Assembly: GCA_029207755.1 (NCBI GenBank)
Contig: JARCOQ010000002.1
Coordinates: 7,750,001-7,814,000, forward strand
Length of the DNA stretch: 64,000 nt
Source of the DNA: Chamaea fasciata
Taxonomy: Eukaryota; Chordata; Aves; Passeriformes; Sylviidae
Direction of reading: 5' to 3'
Below are positions 37,040 to 51,363 of this stretch, in pieces. Within the stretch, counting starts at the first letter, position 1. Every line of letters begins with the position of its first letter. The position numbers and the translations under genes were made by a program. The notes beneath the pieces were generated by a model that was given only the letters and a program-made list of their open reading frames with translations, ran no database searches and was not told where the DNA came from.

Positions 37040-40000
37040 TAAAGAATGCTTCTCTGAGCGGGCCCATGTGAAAACTCTTCCTGCATGCACCTCATGGAGC
37101 AACGGCCAATATTTCCCATATAAAATTTTATATTAAAACTTTATAATTCCATTTCAAAAACAATGAAATACAAGAAAGGTTTTTAGCTTCAGAGGCCATA
37201 AAGCTTAACAGTAGTGTACCCTAACATATAAGAGCATAGTATCAAGTGCTAAATTGCTGGATATAACTCACCAAACTAATTTCTGAAAGTTTAGTAGCAA
37301 CCTGCATGTGGTAAAACTAACAAACTAATTTTAAACAATTATTTTTAATGAAAGTGCAGCATATATTATAGACCAGTTTAAAATTTCAAGAAATTTTAGG
37401 ATGATTTGCGGCGAAAGGATTTCCAGAATCCCAGATGGAGAATATCCTACACTGTCACAAGGAGCAGTGATTCAGGAAAGAGCTTGTTACCACTTTAAAC
37501 TGCAGGAGGAAAAGTAGGGGTGTGGGGGCAAATCGAGCCTCTCAGTGGGGCTTCTTTAAGGACAGACTCCTGCTGGTCCTGGGCATATTGGATAGCACCT
37601 CATACCCTGAGAAAAGTCAGGGAGGTCAGGGTCGTTATTCATAGCAGAAAGCTACTAAAGCAAAGATTTAGAAGGTCGTTAGAGATCATTTAAACAATAG
37701 CCTTTAGTTTATTCAGCAAAATAAGGGGCACTCTCATTTCCACATGTAATCACTTGGAGGCAGATACAGCCCTGCAGTCTACAAGCTAAAAATAGCTTCT
37801 ATTTTTTATAATGAAACATGGCCAACTACCTACTTTTTATATTTTGCATTTCAAGTGCACTTGAATGTCAAAAACCCCACAAATTTCCAATTTTTATAAA
37901 ATCCCATGGAAGGGGAAAAGAAATTTAAATATCTACAGTATTAACAGCTTGGCCTGTAAATTAGTTTAAAATTAATTAGCAGTCTCCAAAAAACCTATGG
38001 GTAACATGGCACACCTGAGGCCACCTAGACCGAACAACAAGACAAAGGTTCCATGCAAAATTTCCCTGAATGAATCAAGTTAAGGTAAAATGACAGGTCT
38101 GGAAGAGGTACTTTTTTGATTTCTCAAAAATTATTAATAAACTTGATGTGAAGAATTCATTTAAAGTCATAATGTCAGAGCTGAATTTTTACACTGTTCC
38201 ACTGCTGATTTTAATAGCTTTTTAGGTGTGCATCAATTGAGGATGAATTTAGAAAGAAATAAAAAAATCAAGTAGAAAGTTATGTGGCTGTATAAAATGG
38301 CAATATAAGAAAGCCATTTGTGAATATATTAAGCCTGACCTTAAACAGTTGGAAATCCACAAAGCTTAGTTTTACATCAGCTGAGAATCTGACCTATTGA
38401 ATTTAAGGTGACATTTCCCATCAATCTTATTTTTTTCACGCCCACTGACAGTTTTCTATGTATTGTATGAACCAATGTGAACTAAATCTATTAGCTGCTG
38501 CATCCAAGAGTTAGCATGGTGACATTAGAAATAATAAGGACCAAGTTCAGCTCTTTCTTTCCTTTTTTTCTCCTTCAGCATGATTTACAATTCTCTTTCA
38601 GAACTTGATAATTCTCCTTGGCACCATTTAGGCTACCTCGTCTTATTTCAATAAACAAAACAATCTGAAAATTAAAGTGGAGTGTGCAGAAAGAAAGAGA
38701 TTAAGGATAAATTGAAGATGCTCTGAAGCAGCAAAAAATAAATTGATTTTTATTGCAAGGAAACCACCTGTAATAGGCTGCTTCAGCAATCTGGTACCAT
38801 GTGAGAGAGGCCTGACCTGCCCACACATCAAAGCACAGAGGGTGAGGTTCACTACAAAGATGCTTCTCAGCTGAGGACTATCCTTAGCACAGCTGGGAGG
38901 AGAAAGGAGCGAGGCCTGGTCCTTGCCTGCAGCATTCCTGCTCACCCAGTAAGGCTGGTATAAAATTCGTCTTCCCCTGTAAAAGCAAAAGGGAAACAGG
39001 AAACTACCTGCTTTTCGATTTTACTTTTATTTCCCAGGAGTACTGATAGATGCTGCCTTTTATTTGGGGTGAATAATGGGACAAAAACCACAAGCAGAAC
39101 GATCTCAGGTGTGGAATAGAGGGGTATAAAAAGTAGAGTAACACGGAAAAGAAGGGGGTGTAAGGAAATTAAATGTACTGATAAAGAGCAGAATCAGCAT
39201 AGTAAGAAAAAAGAGCCTTCTTCTGCAATGGGGTACAGCCAGTACCCATTTATTCTACAATAAAAAGTTCACCCTAAAATGACTGGGCAGTCCATGGCTT
39301 TGCAGCAATACAGTGCCACATCTAGAAGGCGGAAGCTGAGGAGAAGCTTGAAATGGAAATCTTCTTACTAACTGAAAAACTGCAGCAAAAGAGCCTGTAT
39401 TTAATCCTTGCATTGTGCCACTAGATATTACTCCATGCTATTAATTTGACAGTGCATCTACATTTCGGTGCACTCAAAGCTGCAAAATACTTTCAATATT
39501 TCACAGAATGTGGTAGAGGGAAGTAGGAGATTGTGGCAGCTGCAAGGGAAGCAGTTTGGATACAGCATTTGGGAGCGAATTAACAAATAATACAAAGTAG
39601 CTAATTGATCATTGAGAATGCACTCTCATGTCAAGAATCTTGGCCAGTAAGCAGAGCTGATGAGGGCATAAAACCAATCTCATTTGGCTATAGCTCTTGG
39701 GCTTCCAACATCTGCTGAAAATAAATTGACCCTGCTTTCTGATGAAGTTTATCCTCTTACCCTCAAGAGCACTCAAAAATGGCCTTTGAATGTAGGAAAA
39801 TAAAGTACAAGTTCTTTCACCTTCCACATCCTTGTCCCAATGTGTGAGCTCCAGCCTCAACTCCTCAGATTGCTGAGATATTATAAATTTCTCATCCAAG
39901 TCCAATCTAGACATATCCTCAGTAAACATTTAATTTCAATAAAATGTCATGCTCATTGCACAAGTACTTTTGTTGAAGCAGATTCTGTTTCCTTAATGCG

Positions 40001-43000
40001 TTAATTCATTTCACAGCTATATTTAGTCTTGAAAAGAAACAGCAACAAAAACACACACACACACAAAAAAAAACCAAACCAAAAACTCAAATGCTTATCA
40101 GTACCCACATCTGGGAAAAATAACTCCACACACATAAAATTTTCAAGCAAGAAAACATATCCTGAAACTCCATCTTCTGGCCTTTCTTTGACCATAGGCA
40201 AAAGTGGCTTTTAACTAACCTTGAGTGCCGATCACCAATAAAGAAATACAGATACCTTCAGGTCCATGACTCACCTTAAAAACAAATTTCAGTAGGAACT
40301 TGTCAATGACTGGATACAGTCATTGCTCCCCACTAACATTTTTGTCAAGCTGTTTGGGTGAAACAGTGCAAGCCTATCCTGAAGATAACTGACTTGGGAT
40401 GGCAGACTCCTTCCCACTGTGGACACTTAACATTTCAGTATGGTCTAAGACTGGAAGGAAATAAAGCTGTTCTTAACACTTCCAGAAGACATCTGACACA
40501 CAGCCTGCAAGGGAGTCCATCAGAAAACTGTTAAAGCAGATGGTTTTCTCCTCCATTCTCTGCACATCAAAGGCTTTGCTCATTCCCAGTCGGTTCCTCA
40601 TTGTCACTCATCTGTGATTTCACTCTCCATCTGCATTGCCGTATGCTGAGTGATAAGGTCATATCAAAATCCCATCCATAATTTGAAAAAAAAAAAAACA
40701 AACCAACTTGCTATGTATCAGCTTAAGCAAACAAGATAAAATCTAACAGCAGTATTAAAAAATTCCCCTAACTCCTGTCTCAAATGAAAACGTAAGCACT
40801 CTACAAGTACATGAGTAAACTCATTTTACATTCAAATTCTGCCTGTGTTCAAGCTCAAGGCTCTCAAACATCAATACTCTGGATTGCTTTAGGGTGTTTT
40901 TTTATCAAATCCGATGAAGAGTTTTTTCTCTTTATCATACATTCCTGTACAGAGAAATAAGAAACTATCAGATATTCTTTATACTAACCATATCTAGACA
41001 AAAAAAGAAAACTGCAAAGTGGCTGAAGTAAAAACTATTTCACAACAAAAGTGTTTTCTATCTCTGTCACAAGTTACTGCCTCACCCTGGCATTCTAAAA
41101 TACTCAACAAAATGGTGGCAAAATTTATGTAGATAGTCAGATCTCCAATGTCCCTAAAACTGCTGACACAAAATCCTTCTCTCAGGATGCTACTTCTCAT
41201 GGGTGATGAGGCAAAGAACACCTTAATCTGCACATGTCAAGATAACTAAAATTCACGTCAGCCCTTGCAAAACAAAGCTACTGGTGCAGAAGGTCACTAA
41301 CCACTTCAGGCCAAACACTGAACTAAGGAACTCATCCTGCAAACTTTTCCATGACAATGCAGAGTAAATGGAGAACATGAAGAATATCAAAGCAAGTGAA
41401 GATAAACCCTTGTTCAGGGGCTTCTGCACAAATAGCAAATGTTATCCTGCAAATTTACCGTTGTTCTGGACTTCTGAAATTGGGTAACATATTAAAAGCA
41501 GTTACTTACTCCCCTCATAATCTAGGAAGAATTGTGGCTGTGAATATAGCCACTGGAATACCAGTTCAGCAAAGCATTTAACCTTGTGCTCCAAAACTAT
41601 CCCTACTCAGCAATCTCCCTTGACTGAGATGAAAGTTTTAAATCCTCTAGTTAGTAAACAGCAGTGGAGAAAGCCACTAGATACCGAAATTATGAACTCG
41701 GGAGGATCATTTTTCTGCCTACGCGAACTAATGGCAATAATTGAAATAACACTGGCCCACATAGTCAACCAACAGTTATAAAACTGCAAAAGAAGGAACA
41801 AACAGCTGAAGTGAAAAAAAATACATATATATATGCATCTGAAAACAATAAACTGTAAGAATGCTTCAGACCAGAAGTTTTTCTATCTTAGTACTGAGTA
41901 CATCAGTCAATGAGAAAAGGACAAGAACAGTTCAAGTACACAGAACTGCTTCTCTCATGTGACTGCCCAACTTTTAGTAGGTCCTGACTGAGGTGGTTCT
42001 TAAGTCTGAGGTCAATTCTGTATCTTTACTCATTATATCTTGTATAGACTATTTTCTTCTTAATTTATTCAACTGATGTTTTAATTCATTTTGGCCACTG
42101 CAGCATCTGCCAATGCGGTCCACATGCTACAGAAGCAATTCATGCTATTTAAACAGATACATCAGATTCCATGAATCAAACCAATATTTGGTTGGTTTGG
42201 TGCTAGAGACAAAGCCCTCCAGTAGCTGAGTTCAGTATGGATGGTGCAGGGTACACCAGCACAGGCTGCTCAGTGGGCCCACAGGTACCACAATGCCATT
42301 CCTGGAGTTTTGTAAAGTTGTGTGAGAAGCAGGAAACTTCTGCATTTGTGTCTTTTCCAGTGGTTTGTTCATCTGCTTCTAACACAAATCTGAATGCATT
42401 CCCTTAGCAGGTGGGTCTAAAGGACAGTGGGTCAGGACCTGCGGGCAGGTTTTGCAATCTCCCGCCTGTTGCCTTTATGCAAAGGGAGGGCTGAAGCACT
42501 TCCCACTGAAGGCACCTCAGATCTACAAAAGGAGGCAGTAAAGCAGGTGTCCCTGCACTGTTCTGTCTCCACAGCTGTAGACAAGGAAGCAGGAAAGCCT
42601 TGATATTAGTTATGTTACTTTTGCATTTCCCATGAGAAATAACTTCTTCCAAAAAATACAAAAAAAAATTCTTGGGCGTGCAAAAAAATCCTTTGTATTT
42701 GTTACCACAAGATATAGTCTTCCAGATAGATGAATTATTACTGAGATTAAAAACAAAAAAAGCAATTTCAACTTCAGTCTCTGATTCCTCTCAGTATCCC
42801 TCATGAGTTGCAACCAAAGAGGAAGATAAAATTAGAGAAGAGAAAATCCAGACTTCCCTGTATTAAATAATAAAGTTAGCATAAAGAAACAGATTTATAA
42901 AAACCCAAAAAACCACAACAACCAAAACCACAGAAAATGAAAGAAATGATAACTTAACCATAAATGTAAATTTAGAATGAAGAAGACACTCTCAAGTCTT

Positions 43001-43020
43001 CATCTGCAGAGTCCAGTACT
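37040..43020. other. Noncoding DNA
   Basis: No gene is supported. A short (AC)7 microsatellite lies at 40051-40064, and the stretch 41818-41834 is alternating TA. A 106-codon minus frame at 39609-39929 has a fairly protein-like make-up but no recognised family. The block 37400-37650 is GC-richer without a match. Confidence 0.45.
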
Positions 43021-43023
43021 CAC

Positions 43024-43256
43024 CAACAAGCTAGCTACAGACTGCTCTGAAGTGGATGGCATTTCTATGGCAGGGATTTCACTTTCTTGATTTTTATGAT
43101 TTGAGACATCAGGGCTGGCTAATACAAAATCAAATCTTAATGGGGGGCAGGCAGAGGAGGAGATCACACAAATCACACAAGCCAACAAATTGTGGAGTTT
43201 TGCAATCATAAAATACCATGTGGTAATGCTCACGGATATTTTTCATGTAATCAGGG
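43024..43256 (-). CDS. Weak candidate first coding exon
   Basis: On the minus strand a tract of T-rich sequence ending GTGTTAG gives a possible acceptor at 43257-43258. The frame from the ATG at 43209-43207 runs exactly 62 codons to a strong donor, TTG before GTGAGT, at 43023-43022, leaving a phase 0 intron. The peptide starts MIAKLHNLLACVICVISSSA, a plausible signal peptide, followed by a serine- and glutamate-rich stretch without cysteine or domain features. An earlier ATG in another frame opens an overlapping 38-codon frame, which weakens the start. I recognise no family. Splicing to the 4966-5106 candidate would not continue the frame there. Confidence 0.22.
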
Positions 43257-43259
43257 CTA

Positions 43260-43855
43260 ACACAGATTTGGTAAGAAAAAAACCCCAAAGGCTATTCTCA
43301 CTGTTAACACTTAAACTGAGTTAGTTTCCTATTTGAAGTCTTAAATTACGATGAAGCATGTCATTACACTTCAGGTGTAGCTTAAAAATTTTCAGGAATG
43401 GTAGGCATGGATTTGTGAATGAATCTCATTTAGCTTCACAAAGAGCAAGTAATGAACAGCAAGCCTGACTGTATCTTAAGGGTTGATCAATATTAGTTAG
43501 TTTCTTTAATTAGAACCCAAATATATCTTGCAATTTCAGCATGATCAGGTAGAACTCTAATTTGAGATTTTCACTGAATTTTACCTTTTGTTCGTTAGAG
43601 AAGGAGCATATTTCTGTGGGACACTGGGCAGATTTCAAATGCAGTGGAAGGAGGTATTCTCCCTTTGAGGGATTTTCAGAAGCAGTTGGTCTAAATATGC
43701 TACAAAATCCCTCTGTATGCAGATTAACACTCTCCCATTTACATAAGAAAATCTTTCCCTCAAATCTCGCAGTTGTCATGCACAGTAGCGACTCTGGGCC
43801 GTCCCTTTGATTGCATTATAAATTAATATTTGTACTTGCTTTCCAATCAATAGGA
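43260..43855. other. Noncoding DNA
   Basis: Frames on both strands overlap near 43.5-43.8 kb, with no recognised product. Confidence 0.45.
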
Positions 43856-43859
43856 AAGA

Positions 43860-44400
43860 GTATTTTGTCAAAAGGCTGAGCTGCTGGCAACACTCGAGCA
43901 TATTGATGAGGGCTTAGCGGCGATTACAGTGCCCAGGCACAGGCAGCAGCAGCGCTCCTCTCACCCACGCTTTGTGCACCTTGCATCCTTCCTGGAGATT
44001 TTCCATGGGCTCTAATAGCTCCCAGTTGGCCTCCCCATGGCAGACCTCCGCACAGCTGGGAAGCCGACGTTGCTATGGAGCACCAGCACCATTAGGGAAC
44101 AAAGGTGCAAAGCAGTGCATTACAGCTGACACGCAGCTCGGGAAGACATTAAGTGTCTTTACCGAGCTGTCACTGACAGCCCTGTGGGAGACAGAGGCAA
44201 GCCACGGGTCCAGGAAAATAATATACTGCATTAGCAATAACTGTGACAGAAAGCTGAAGGGGTTAGGCAGAATTAGGTGTACCACATATGGCCGTACTTG
44301 GCAAAGGTTGACTGAACTAATATTGACTGTTTCAAAGCACACAGCTCTGCTCCAGCCTCCCAGAAACTCGAATGTGTCGCTAGAATGATGATCTGACAAA
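43860..44400. promoter_or_regulatory. CpG-enriched block, possible regulatory element
   Basis: This 500-base block holds about 15 CpG dinucleotides, clearly more than the CpG-poor DNA around it, and is free of simple repeats. It holds a 138-codon plus frame that opens with TTG and a 113-codon minus frame, neither with a recognised domain. Retained CpGs with open frames on both strands fit a constrained noncoding element or an unrecognised old insertion. It is too small and sparse to be a normal CpG island promoter. Confidence 0.25.
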
Positions 44401-44409
44401 GAGGTATTA

Positions 44410-46970
44410 CCCATATTAAATATAGATATCTATTAGACATTATATGTATATATAAAAGAAACACATATCTAATAATTCATCTATATGAGTAAATCACATT
44501 CTCTTTTGAAAGTTATACATGCCAGACTTATTCACTGCCTGCGGGTTGTGAATGCACATCCCTACATCACAATTTATGCCTTATAAGCATATACAGGTAA
44601 GCCAAGTAGTGCTCTTCTCTATTTTGCATTTCTGACACTCTCTTCTGTAACTTGGAAAAATTTTCATACAGTCAAATGTAGCAAATTAGACAACTTTGTG
44701 ATCCATCAAGTGTCCCTGATGCTGTCAACATCTTCAGTTCTTGGAGTCAATCTATAAAATATGCTTATTCATATATATTTTTAATCACAGGTTTACACAA
44801 GAGAGGAAACACAGACTTGCTCTTTCTCTTCCAAATTTTTTCAGAGGGACACTGACAATAGGTTGTAAAAACCCATCAGTTGTTGTTTGATAAAAAAAGC
44901 AAAGTCTGCTGTGGTATTAAAACATAACTTTCTTTGTGTAACCTTCCAGTTTAAGCCCTCATTCTTTTTACCTAAGTTTGAAAGTCTCTCACTAAATAAA
45001 ATGCTCCCCTGGGATATAAGTGTGCATGCATCACACACAGACACACAGGAAATCCTGATCTTCATATGACCTTGTGAATGTACTCACTATAAATTAGGGT
45101 CAGGGAACAAGCAATTTTAGAGTTACCATTACTGCTGTGGTTACAGCTTACCTTTACCTAAAATATTGGATCCAGTGTTGTATGAAGTATGAATTCAACT
45201 GACCAGTGACAATCTGGTAGAGTAGAAAACAGCTTCTAATCAAACCAAGACATTGTCAATCAACTAGAACTTCTGCAATCAACACTGTCCATATCAATCC
45301 ATGAATAATGACTATTATAGATCACCATACAGGACAACATTAGCTTATCCATTCAGGGTTTTACTACATTCTAGCAATACTTATGTGTTTCCTCTAGATC
45401 AGGACGTTTTCCAGATCAACATGGGCAGTGGGAGCAAAAGGTTTTTATCTTCCAAAGATTTCAAGACCTTTTCTTTTTCTTCAAAGTCTGTTTATGTTTT
45501 ATTCTCATCATGGCTAAATACTGCTTTATGTCATTATTCCAGAGTGGGTTTTGTCATGGTTTTTTGTCGGGGTTTTTTTTTTTTTTAATGTAAAGTAGGT
45601 CTTTGCTACAGCTCATGAAAATAATCGAGCAGTTGAGGGGCCTATTTTAAACCTCAGAAAAGTGGAGAGATTTGCTTTGACAAGAAATCACTTCCATTTT
45701 ATGGGCCAGATGGATCAGGCTTTGCAGACCTGTGGAAATGTAAACCTGTTCCACATTTCTCAGCTAATGAAAAAACACACAACATGGTGTTAAATTGCAT
45801 CTCCACTATGTAAACAGCAAATTAAATCAGACTGTTTTAAATCTATGATAAGCTTAATACAATCTTCAAGAAAGTTGTTGCAAGTACAAGGATAGGCAGA
45901 CTTAAAAAAAAAAAAGTACTAGCAAGCAAACAAATTCAAACATACAAGTTATGCTAAATCAGTAAAACCTGGCTCAAATGCTAACAGTGGCTGGGTTCTT
46001 ACTCAAAAAAGAATTCCCAAGTTTAAATGAAAATACAGTAGGGGGGAAATCATGTGGTACATGTTTAAAAGGGGATGAAGAAAGCAAGCTCTCCCCTCCC
46101 CAAGTACAGCTCCTTTCAGTGTTCCTGCTGGAGATGCACAGGAGTTATTTCACACCTATGGCTGCCAGCACATTACACGATGCTTTGATGCACCCTGGAC
46201 AAGCTTTTTTCTGCTGTTTACATTTTGCCCATTGTCTGACTTCACTGTCCACTATTAAAAGACCTGCTAAAGAAAGTGTACACATATAATTCATGGTATT
46301 CTGTATTCCAAAGGACATAGAGAGAGACCTGGTCAACTGTTACCTAAAACCAGTTAACTTTGACCTTTAAATATGTAACAGAACGACACTTCTTTGATAT
46401 AAACGATTACAACTCTCCATATCAAATGTGCTTACAAAAAAGGAGAGTTTGGATTAATATTACCCATGAAGGTGCTGTTGCTTGACACCACATTAATTCT
46501 GCTGTCTCCAGGGGATTCAGACCCTGCAGTGGTGCAGTGAATAGGAATACTACAATAAGTAGTTTTTTCAATAATTTCTGATAATTCATTAACTTCAAGA
46601 CATGCTCTGAAGATGTTGTGGCGTAGAATAATGAATATTTTATGTCAATTTTTAAGTTTTTTTTTTATTATTTCATGTGGGATTGACATGAAACAAAAAG
46701 AATTTAAACTGAGGTTTCCTAAAACATTGGAAAGAAGCAAACAAGTTATAGAGTTGTCAACATTTCTCCTAACGTAACATTGTCTTTCTGTTAATAAATT
46801 AGTTCAAGTCCCCTACTACTAGCCAAGCATAAGGGTTTTTGTTAAATTTTGGGGTTTAAATGCATCATACCTTTATTTTAACATATGCCCAAATAATTCA
46901 AATCAACACTGGTAAAAAAATGACAGATGCCCATTAGCATAACTGACTAATCGAAAAATAACATTAATGC
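44410..46970. other. Noncoding DNA
   Basis: No gene or named repeat. An alternating TA/TG stretch lies near 44435-44455 and a T run at 45575-45586. Confidence 0.5.
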
Positions 46971-46979
46971 CTTATTACT

Positions 46980-47730
46980 TATAACATATTCACCCAAATG
47001 TTTCATTAACTTTGTAATGCAATATTAATGAGAAAGATAACTAAAATTTCCTGGACCCAGCGAGTGCAAACTGCCAGCTAATCATTAAATCCCAGCTCTC
47101 CTTTCACTTAGTTTCATCTGCACAGGTTCCTCGCAAATTCCCATTCACAGATCACAAAAGAACAATTTGGGTTACTTCAAGAATTAATTAGGCATTTGTA
47201 TGAAAGCCACTAGAACAACTGCTCCTCCTGCGAGTTCATAAAGCTGTTTAATTTGCTCTTGTGTTTTCATTCAGAGAAGCTGGCAACACCACAATAAAAC
47301 GCAGCATGCGGAGATAGCAAGCCAAATTTCTTACTTAATTGTTCACTTTCATTTACTATGCTCATTTAAAAGAAGCAAGCACTAACACCTTTTAACCTCA
47401 GCAGTGACACAGCTGGGGCACTCTTCACACATAATACGGAATGACTTGGAATAACGTGCCCCTTGTCAATCTGTAAAGAGCATTCAGGTTGAGATTTGAA
47501 GTCTGTGCCTGCATTAGCAAAAGGCTGAAAAACCCTCTCCTCTACAGTTTAGCTTTTATTATGTTTATGTCTTGGCAGCTAATTGCCTGAAGAAAGGAAA
47601 AGAAACGCTGAACAGGAAGTATTGAAATGTGTATTAAATGCTGAAGAATAATGAGACAGCATAATTACTGATTTCTTTTCTTTTTCTTTTCTGGAACATA
47701 CCTTCTTCACTGAGGAGTTAAATAGCCATT
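46980..47730. promoter_or_regulatory. Possible conserved noncoding element cluster
   Basis: The block carries many AT-core homeodomain-like words, such as GAATTAATTAGGCATTTG and GCAGCTAATTGCCTG, along with TTAATGAGAAAGATAAC. Among the regulatory-looking blocks in the window it looks the most like vertebrate developmental enhancers. No alignment was possible and no promoter signal is claimed. Confidence 0.25.
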
Positions 47731-47739
47731 TGAATGATG

Positions 47740-50700
47740 CTCTTTTGCAAAGCTGTCTTTATAAAGCTTCTATTGAGCAGAAATAATAGACGGGACACAG
47801 GACAGATCGGATTTCTGTATTTAGCAGAGGTATTCTGCAAGAAACTTGGCTTAGCCATGGAAATAATGTCACTGAAAAGTCAGAGTGAGCCCTGTGGAGA
47901 GCTAATCGGGGGTGGAGATGAAGATAATCCTCCCTCTGAACAGCAGCCCTGGCTAACCACAGCTAATATCTGCTTCATACCACCTCAGTGTATTTTCCTG
48001 GCCTCCCACCACGGAGCTGGAAAACACTGGTGCATCCTTTCTCCCTCTATTTCAAAGTCCTTTTAAGATTTTTCAAATTTGCTATCTGCAAAGGAAAACG
48101 TAGCCACTCAGACTCGTGTGCAATGTGAAAACTGGCTGGAGCATACCAGCACTGGTGTCCATCTGTCAGCATGGCACTCAGCCCACAGACAAGGTGGGAT
48201 GCCAGCTTCAGCAGGGTGTAGGTGCCAATTAAATACAAATTTAGAGTGATAGCCTGCAGAAGGCATAAAATAGCATAGATTCTGCAAAGAGGCATTTCTG
48301 ATGGTAAATACTGCCAAATGTTTTATTATAAGGGATCACTTGTGTTTATGATAGCCAGAATTACGAGTCAGATCCAATACCCATGAAAGTCAAAGTGGCC
48401 TTCCAAACACTGCAGAAAGTATACATATGTAATATGTGTCACAGTCTGCTCTTACTAACTTGAATAGCAAGGCTATTTAATTCATCAGAACAACTGAGGC
48501 CTTAGAGAACGTGCCTTTTCCCAATCAATCTGCATGACAGTGAAAACTCTCTGTGCACAGAAAGTACTAATTATGTGTGATTGACAAGGTAAAAAGAAAG
48601 ACTGCAATGCTTACCCTAAAAAAAAAAAAAAAACAACCCCACAACACAAAAGTACACTAAAAGAAAAGCTTGGCTGGTTGTAGCTCTGTCTTCATCCTTC
48701 CCCATGCAAACAGGTTGCAATTAAGTAATATACATTCCAGTTACTACCTAAATAAATTCTGAAACAAACATGCTACCAAAAGAAACAAATTTGCATTTAT
48801 TCTTCAGTGAATAGTTTTCAAAGAATAAATAAAATACATTAAGGCATTGTTATTGTTGTTGTCATTGTTCATTAGCAGACCCTCAAATTTCCTTCTCAAT
48901 TCCCTCCTCCTTTGTTTCTCTACCTACCTTCCAACCTCTGCTCCTCCAGCCTTCTCCTTCTCCAGAGACAAAGGAAGATGAAAAAAAAAAAAAAGCACAA
49001 CACAAACCCCAATGGTTTCTGTGAACTGCAAGAGGTGAGAAGGGAAGAGCTACAAGGGCTGGATAAAAGGAGGCAGCAGTGGAGGACCAGCTGATATCAA
49101 ACAAGTCAGACCCCACAGGTGTGGATCCAAATTAAAAGCCATTGGAAGCGGCTGGGTGTGGGAGTAACTGAGAGGGCGATGGCTCAGAGAGGTCAAACCA
49201 TGAGCAGCTGTGGGTGGTCAGAGTTATGGGCTGTGGTGCTGGACAGTGCCTTCCTTCAACCAAGCTTCTGGAGCTCCGTGGTGCCAGACTTGGAAGAAAG
49301 GCAGATGGAGCACAGCAGAGGAGCGTCACTTCACACCAGGCTTTCAGAAACAGCCACCTTTCCAAATTCAAACAGCTCTTCCTCACTTTCTCCCCCTTTC
49401 AACTTCTTACCTAACCCTGCTTCCCCCCATCCGTATCTATCATCTCTAGATGTTTGCAAATGCTGCCAATAAGCACAGATAAACTGTTCTGAAAATTTGC
49501 AGAAGAGATAACACTGGGTTTTATGCAGCACATAAACTCATCCTGCCATTTTAGATGGAAATATCCTGCACAGCCACACTCTTACAGTAGGAGAGTTGAA
49601 CATTTTGGTATTAATATACTTCTTATGGCTTGTTTCTGTGAGGTGTATCACTCAAAGAACCTTCCCCTTCCCAAGCTTTAATTGAAACTGTCTGACCAGG
49701 GAAGTAACACCTCATTTCCAATGCCTGTCTTTGTTCCTCTGTCAAAATTACAGCATTTCAAAGTGTCAAATTCAGCTATCGGGCACATTTCTGCCACTAC
49801 AACAGAATTTTTTTTCTGTCTTGTTGTTGTTGTAGTATTACTCAGAGACAGAAAATAAAACATGGGTAAAAAACCCCCAACATTCTAAATAAAAATATGT
49901 ACAATCTCTTCAGAGCACATTTCATAAAATATTCAACATTAATTTTCATTAATTCATGTAGGAGGATTGCTAGTGTCCCCTTTACAAGGAACTGAACTTT
50001 ATAGGGGCATGTAAACATTTGTCCTACAATAGAACGAGTTTTTTCAGAATCCTTAACATCAAATGTTTGATATACCTAGTATCTTTAGGTGCCAGCTTGG
50101 ACTGGGGTGGTTTTTCTATTCAAACCTTCCTTAAGAGAAGCCTTGAAGAATGAATTTCGCATTTGGGGGGGGGGGGAAATTATAACTCTGCATTTGTTTT
50201 CCATTTCTTTTCTTTCCTAGAACAACCTCATTACTCTCATTCTCTCTCTGAAAAATATTAACTGCAGCAACTTTCTCTATGCTGTGTCTCATTTACTGAA
50301 AACAGTCTGGGGAGACGAGCTTCTGGAAGGTTTAGGGATGGAGGAATTGCAATCTGATTTCCAGTTCCAGTAAAAGACCCTGGTAAAAATAGTTTTTGCT
50401 GAATTCGTCACTGAAAAGCACAGAACAAGTTATCCCTAAAAAATACACAGAACTTAAGGTAATATTCCAAAATTAATCACACTTTAAACCACATGAGAAA
50501 TTCACAAAAGATAAATAAGAATCAGTCAAACACTGGAATACAGACGGATGATTTGTACCAGAAACAGCAACCAGTTAATAACAAAGGACTATAAAGTACG
50601 ATGTAGTCCTTCAGTGTGGCCTAAGCAGTGCATGTCTTCAAATCTGTCAGTGAATTGTAAAACCTGTTATTTAAATTATCTTGCAATTGAGCTTCCCTTG

Positions 50701-51355
50701 CATTCCTGTAATGTATGACAGACATGGCTTATCAGATTTAAACTTCCCAGATCTGAGACAGCAGAGAAACTCTGCTCAAATTTACCTGGATTCCAAATCA
50801 TTAAAGCTTGTTACACTATGACAGAAAATTTTAGTTGAATCCACAGTGCTAACACACAGTTCAAAGGAGAGAATTTTGATAGAGGATAGTTTTCTTCCTT
50901 TGCTCTGCCTAAGTCTGAGTAACAAGTTTGAAGAGTACGCATAAATTTTAGCATTCCATTGTACATTCCCACCCTCCCTCAAAAGCAAGACCTGAAATTT
51001 TGTGAAAGTTGCAATTCCTTATATTTCTTATTTCCTTGTATTTCCTCATATCAAGAACCCTTAGCCTTGTGTTTGCTGTCTTTAGGACAGCAAAAAGTCT
51101 CTTTTCCTTCCAAGTGACAGGGTGTGAGCACAAATTTCCTGGTAGAGGCTCTCAGAGCCTTCCCTAGAGTTTAAAGAACATCTGCCATGCTCTTCCATAA
51201 GTAGATGAGCTAAGAGGGGAATATTAAATGGTATCACATCAGAGTGCCCTAATTTGGCTGCCTGGAAAACAGACAGAGGGTGATCTCTCAAAGAACACAT
51301 AAAGCATGGAAACGGATTATTATTAACATTAATTGTGATAATCATTATTAGCAAT
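47740..51355. other. Noncoding DNA with simple tracts
   Basis: A 110-codon plus frame (47734-48066) and overlapping minus frames (48047-48317) show no recognised family. A run of 12 G lies at 50165-50176. The segment 48890-49480 is GC-richer with several overlapping frames on both strands, none with a domain. Confidence 0.4.
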
Positions 51356-51363
51356 AACAAAGG

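Noticed and set aside
39609..39929. 106-codon minus frame with a protein-like mix
   Set aside because: No family was recognised, and it has no acceptor or A tail. A GTAAGA word inside it is too common to support an exon.
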